Source: Tindallia sp. MSAO_Bac2
Lineage (GTDB): Bacteria > Bacillota > Clostridia > Peptostreptococcales > Tindalliaceae
Direction: 5' to 3'
Assembly: GCA_003838145.1 (NCBI GenBank)
Contig: QYZZ01000088.1
Coordinates: 1-47,093 of the forward strand
Length of the DNA: 47,093 bases
Numbering within the stretch: the first letter of the stretch is position 1; each line of letters opens with the position of its first letter. The translations under genes and the position numbers were made by a program. Positions 43,221 through 47,093 of this stretch are shown piece by piece. The notes under the pieces were generated by a model. It made no database searches. It was not told the DNA's origin and worked only from the letters and a program-made list of their open reading frames with translations.

Positions 43221-44077
43221 TGAAATCCATTGCTAATAAGATTGATTTTGCAGGTGTAGTAGTAGTGAAAAATGCTAATCCTAACGGAGACCCACTGAAT
43301 GGAAACAGGCCAAGATTGACTTATGAAGGGCTTGGTGAAATATCCGATGTTTGCCTTAAAAGAAAAATAAGAAATAGAATTTTAGAAAAAGGACATGGCA
43401 TTTTTGTTCAATCGGATGATTACAAAGTAGATGATTACCCAAGCCTTTCCAAGAGAGCAGAAGGAGAACTGAGTAAAGAAGCTACAAAAGATAAAACAAC
43501 TTTGATTCAGGAATCCTGTGAAAAATGGTTTGATGTAAGGGCTTTTGGCCAGCTCTTTGCTTTTTCCGGTAAAGATAAAGCAAAAGGAGTTTCTGTTGGT
43601 ATTCGGGGGCCTGTTTCTATCCACTCAGCGTTTAGTGTTACGCCGGTTAATGCATCCAGTCTTCAGATTACGAAATCAGTTAGCAGTGAAGGGGACGGAA
43701 CCAAGCGTGGCTCTGATACTATGGGAATGAAACATCGGATCGATCACGGTATCTATGTTTTCTATGGGAGTATTAATCCGCAATTAGCAACGAAAACTGG
43801 ATTTAGCCGGGAAGATGCTGATACTTTAAAAGATGCCCTATTAAATATTTTTGAAAACGATGCATCATCAGCAAGGCCTGAAGGCAGTATGGAATTAAAC
43901 AAACTGGTATGGTGGGAGCATGATAATCCTTCAGGTCAGTATTCATCAGCTAAAGTTCATCGTTCTTTCAAAGTGACTCTGGCTGAAGGGGTAACGGAAC
44001 CCAAAGATATTGATGACTACGATATTCAACTGGAAGAGCTGGAAGGGTTAAAAGCGGAAATGATCGATGGAAAGTAG
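43220..44077 (+). CDS. cas7c: Cas7c (Csd2) Cascade backbone subunit
   Basis: RAMP protein of 285 residues that polymerises along the crRNA. The N-terminus has IDFAGVVVVKNANPNGDPL followed by NRPR, typical of Csd2, then WFDVRAFGQLFAF and VGIRGPVSIHSAFSVTPV, and GMKHRIDHGIYVFYGSI. The start ATG overlaps the cas8c stop as TAATG, indicating coupled translation. Length is typical. Confidence 0.96.
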   Translation: MKSIANKIDFAGVVVVKNANPNGDPLNGNRPRLTYEGLGEISDVCLKRKIRNRILEKGHGIFVQSDDYKVDDYPSLSKRAEGELSKEATKDKTTLIQESCEKWFDVRAFGQLFAFSGKDKAKGVSVGIRGPVSIHSAFSVTPVNASSLQITKSVSSEGDGTKRGSDTMGMKHRIDHGIYVFYGSINPQLATKTGFSREDADTLKDALLNIFENDASSARPEGSMELNKLVWWEHDNPSGQYSSAKVHRSFKVTLAEGVTEPKDIDDYDIQLEELEGLKAEMIDGK

Positions 44078-44085
44078 GGCTTTTC

Positions 44086-44739
44086 ATGCTGGAAAATGAT
44101 TACCTTCAGTTGAGCGGAATTCAGCACTTTTCATTTTGTCCACGTCAATGGGCACTTATACATCTGGAAAACTGCTGGCGAGAAAATGTACTGACCTTCG
44201 GTGGGAGAAAGCTGCATGAAAAAGTAGATGATCCGGAGTTTCACGAAAAACGGAAGGATATTTATATTTCGAGAGCTGTACCTATTAGATCAGATATCTT
44301 AAAACTATACGGAGTAGCAGACGTCGTTGAATATCATCAATCAGAAGAAGGAATCGAACTTCCTGACCGAGCTGGTTATTGGAGACCATTGGTTGTGGAA
44401 TATAAATTTGGGCAACAAAAAATATTTCCGTGGGACCGAGTTCAATTGTGTGCCCAGGCTGTATGTTTGGAAGAAACTTATGGGATGAGAATTGAAAGCG
44501 GGAATATTTTTTATGGCAGGACTCGCAGGAGAGAAATGGTTCAGCTTGACGAAGCTTTGAGAGAAAGAACGGCGATAACAGCTGAAGCAATGCATCGATG
44601 CCACCTCGAGAGGCAAACGCCACCAGCCGAGTATCGGAAAGCTTGTGATAGCTGTAGTTTGTATGAAGATTGTCAGCCAAAACTTTTTAAGCGGCAAAAA
44701 GCAACCTGTTATGTGAGAAAAATATTAAAAGAAGATTAA
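44086..44739 (+). CDS. cas4: Cas4 adaptation exonuclease
   Basis: A 217-residue RecB-family nuclease with a [4Fe-4S] cluster. It trims prespacers and helps select PAM-bearing spacers with Cas1-Cas2. The cluster ligands are Cys18 in FSFCPRQWALIH and Cys187, Cys190 and Cys196 in KACDSCSLYEDC. Nuclease motifs are GVADVVE, VVEYKFG (motif III Glu-x-Lys) and the QLCAQAVCLEE helix. It starts 8 bases after cas7c and sits just upstream of cas1, as in most I-C loci. Confidence 0.95.
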   Translation: MLENDYLQLSGIQHFSFCPRQWALIHLENCWRENVLTFGGRKLHEKVDDPEFHEKRKDIYISRAVPIRSDILKLYGVADVVEYHQSEEGIELPDRAGYWRPLVVEYKFGQQKIFPWDRVQLCAQAVCLEETYGMRIESGNIFYGRTRRREMVQLDEALRERTAITAEAMHRCHLERQTPPAEYRKACDSCSLYEDCQPKLFKRQKATCYVRKILKED

Positions 44740-44759
44740 AGAGGGGAGGTCGGAGGTCG

Positions 44760-45791
44760 GTGAGAAAATTATTAAACACCCTCTACGTTACGTCTACGGA
44801 AGCTCATCTTGCGAAAGAAGGTGAAAATGTTCTTGTGCTTGTAGGGGATGAAAAGAGATTTCGAGTACCTGTGCATAACCTGGAAAGTATTGTAACGATG
44901 GGATACACAGGTGCTAGCCCTGCTTTGATGAATCTTTGTGCAGAAAAAGGCGTTTCGCTGGCATTTCACACACAAAATGCCAGACTGCTAGCGAGGTTAG
45001 AGCCAGCGAATAAAGGAAACGTACTGCTTCGGAAACGTCAATATGAGCTGCATGATGATAATGAATGCTCTGTTAACATTGCTAAATGCGTCATTATAGG
45101 AAAATTGACAAACTGCAGAACGGTGCTGAGGAGATTTATCAGAGACTATAGAGTGAATCCTGAAATAGATACAATAGAAAAAGCGGCAGACTATCTTAAG
45201 CGACTAATGGAAAAAGCATTCGAATCCAATTCACTGGATGAACTTCGTGGAATTGAAGGAGATGGTGCTAAAACATACTACAGTGTATTTCAAAACTTAG
45301 TATTGGATCAAAATAAGGACTTCAGCTTTTATGGTAGAAATAGACGGCCGCCGACAGATAGAGTAAATGCACTGCTTTCTTTTGCTTACAGTCTACTAGC
45401 ACACGATTGCACGTCGGCTTTGGAAACAGTTGGATTAGATTCACAGGTTGGATTTTTGCATCGACTAAGACCTGGAAGAGCAAGTTTGGCGTTGGATTTA
45501 ATGGAGGAACTTCGGCCTTATGTAGCGGATAGGCTTGTTCTCTCTTTAATCAACAATAGAATGATTCTCCCAAAAGATTTTACGGTAAAAGAAACAGGAG
45601 CTGTACTTCTGAAAGACGAGCCCAGAAAAACAGTCATTGATGCATGGCAAAAGCGTAAACAGCAACAAATCACACATCCATACTTGCAGGAAAAAGTTGA
45701 AATCGGATTGTTGCCTTACTGTCAGGCGTTGTTAATGGCAAGGCACATTCGAGGAGATTTGGAATTGTACCCACCATTCAAGATGAGTTAG
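44760..45791 (+). CDS. cas1: Cas1 integrase
   Basis: Spacer integrase of 343 residues (type I-C subfamily). The metal-binding residues are Glu in LRGIEGDGAKTYY, His in VGFLHRLRPGRASLALD and Asp in the same segment (LDLMEELRP). The start is GTG 44760, preceded by GAGGGGAGG and by a small tandem duplication of AGGTCGG (44747-44760) that carries a second GGAGG; the resulting spacing is unusual. An alternative start downstream is unlikely because MRKLLNTLYVTS is the family N-terminus. It ends 13 bases before cas2. Confidence 0.96.
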   Translation: MRKLLNTLYVTSTEAHLAKEGENVLVLVGDEKRFRVPVHNLESIVTMGYTGASPALMNLCAEKGVSLAFHTQNARLLARLEPANKGNVLLRKRQYELHDDNECSVNIAKCVIIGKLTNCRTVLRRFIRDYRVNPEIDTIEKAADYLKRLMEKAFESNSLDELRGIEGDGAKTYYSVFQNLVLDQNKDFSFYGRNRRPPTDRVNALLSFAYSLLAHDCTSALETVGLDSQVGFLHRLRPGRASLALDLMEELRPYVADRLVLSLINNRMILPKDFTVKETGAVLLKDEPRKTVIDAWQKRKQQQITHPYLQEKVEIGLLPYCQALLMARHIRGDLELYPPFKMS

Positions 45792-45804
45792 GTGGTGATG
45801 AATA

Positions 45805-46095
45805 ATGATGGTTTTAGTAACATACGATGTTAATACGGAGAATTCCGAAGGAAGAAAAAGATTGAGACAAGTGGCAAAAGTGTGTGTAAATAAAGGGCAA
45901 AGAGTTCAGAACTCGGTATTCGAATGTTTATTGGACCCAACGGAGTTTGCAATATTTAAAGATGAACTGGAAAAACTGATAGATCCTGAAAAAGATAGCC
46001 TCAGATATTATTTTTTGGGTAAAAACTGGAAAAAGAGAGTTGAACATGTAGGGGCAAAAGAAACATATGATCCTGAAGGTACCATGGTAATTTAG
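45805..46095 (+). CDS. cas2: Cas2 adaptation protein
   Basis: A 96-residue ferredoxin-fold protein that bridges two Cas1 dimers in spacer integration. It begins MMVLVTYDVNTENSEGRKRLRQ, with the Asp of YDV, and has GQRVQNSVFECLLDP and the SLRYYFLGKNWKK strand. Two adjacent ATG codons (45805, 45808) are possible starts behind GGTGGTG. It is the last cas gene, with the leader and array beginning directly after it. Confidence 0.96.
   Translation: MMVLVTYDVNTENSEGRKRLRQVAKVCVNKGQRVQNSVFECLLDPTEFAIFKDELEKLIDPEKDSLRYYFLGKNWKKRVEHVGAKETYDPEGTMVI

Positions 46096-47093
<998 letters not shown>

Overview
The window looks like chromosomal DNA from an anaerobic, flagellated or taxis-competent Firmicute of the class Clostridia. 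Signs are AGGAGG-type ribosome sites, a PyrR attenuator, a CheX-type chemotaxis phosphatase, a tungsten-type aldehyde:ferredoxin oxidoreductase, a YedF/DUF3343/MscS/DUF951 block and oxygen-sensing bacteriohemerythrin. Genus cannot be fixed by eye; alkaliphilic or halotolerant clostridia are a guess. All identifications rest on reading motifs, without database searches.

Layout. (1) 1-11306: a signalling cluster. It has three hybrid histidine kinases (the first cut by the left edge), a soluble CZB chemoreceptor, a bacteriohemerythrin and CheX. The second kinase is split by a +1 frameshift at a C6 run, separating REC1 from REC2-HPt. A possible structured leader RNA precedes the third kinase. (2) 11456-12840, minus strand: a small membrane protein and a CinA-like protein. 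(3) 13051-18506: a tightly overlapping four-gene operon. It encodes a three-subunit molybdenum hydroxylase, whose FAD subunit carries the extra four-cysteine [4Fe-4S] insertion known from 4-hydroxybenzoyl-CoA reductase, followed by histidine ammonia-lyase. No other hut gene is present, so this may be an unusual histidine/urocanate route. (4) 18601-22504: selenium-metabolism-type YedF, DUF3343, MscS channel, DUF951 and a PLP aminotransferase.

(5) 22650-28341: a GbsR-like regulator and a betaine-type binding lipoprotein, divergent from aldehyde:ferredoxin oxidoreductase, a ThiS/MoaD-like carrier and an iron alcohol dehydrogenase. Together they suggest choline oxidation to betaine with a tungsten enzyme in place of the NAD aldehyde dehydrogenase. 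(6) 28499-33781: polyphosphate genes, ppk1 flanked by two Ppx/GppA-HD paralogues, of which the first has eroded active-site motifs. (7) 33829-35370, minus strand: pyrBI with a complete PyrR-type attenuator and promoter, then an EIIC-like membrane protein (35552-36571). (8) 36762-47093: a lower-GC defence island. It contains an AbiF/Abi_2 HEPN protein directly behind a compact promoter-ncRNA-terminator unit, then a complete type I-C CRISPR-Cas system (cas3-cas5c-cas8c-cas7c-cas4-cas1-cas2), a leader and an array of 13 repeats running off the right edge.

Most noteworthy are the AbiF-ncRNA unit beside CRISPR-Cas, the HcrB-type molybdenum hydroxylase with histidine ammonia-lyase, the kinase frameshift, the choline/betaine-AOR arrangement and the unassigned structured element at 8957-9057.
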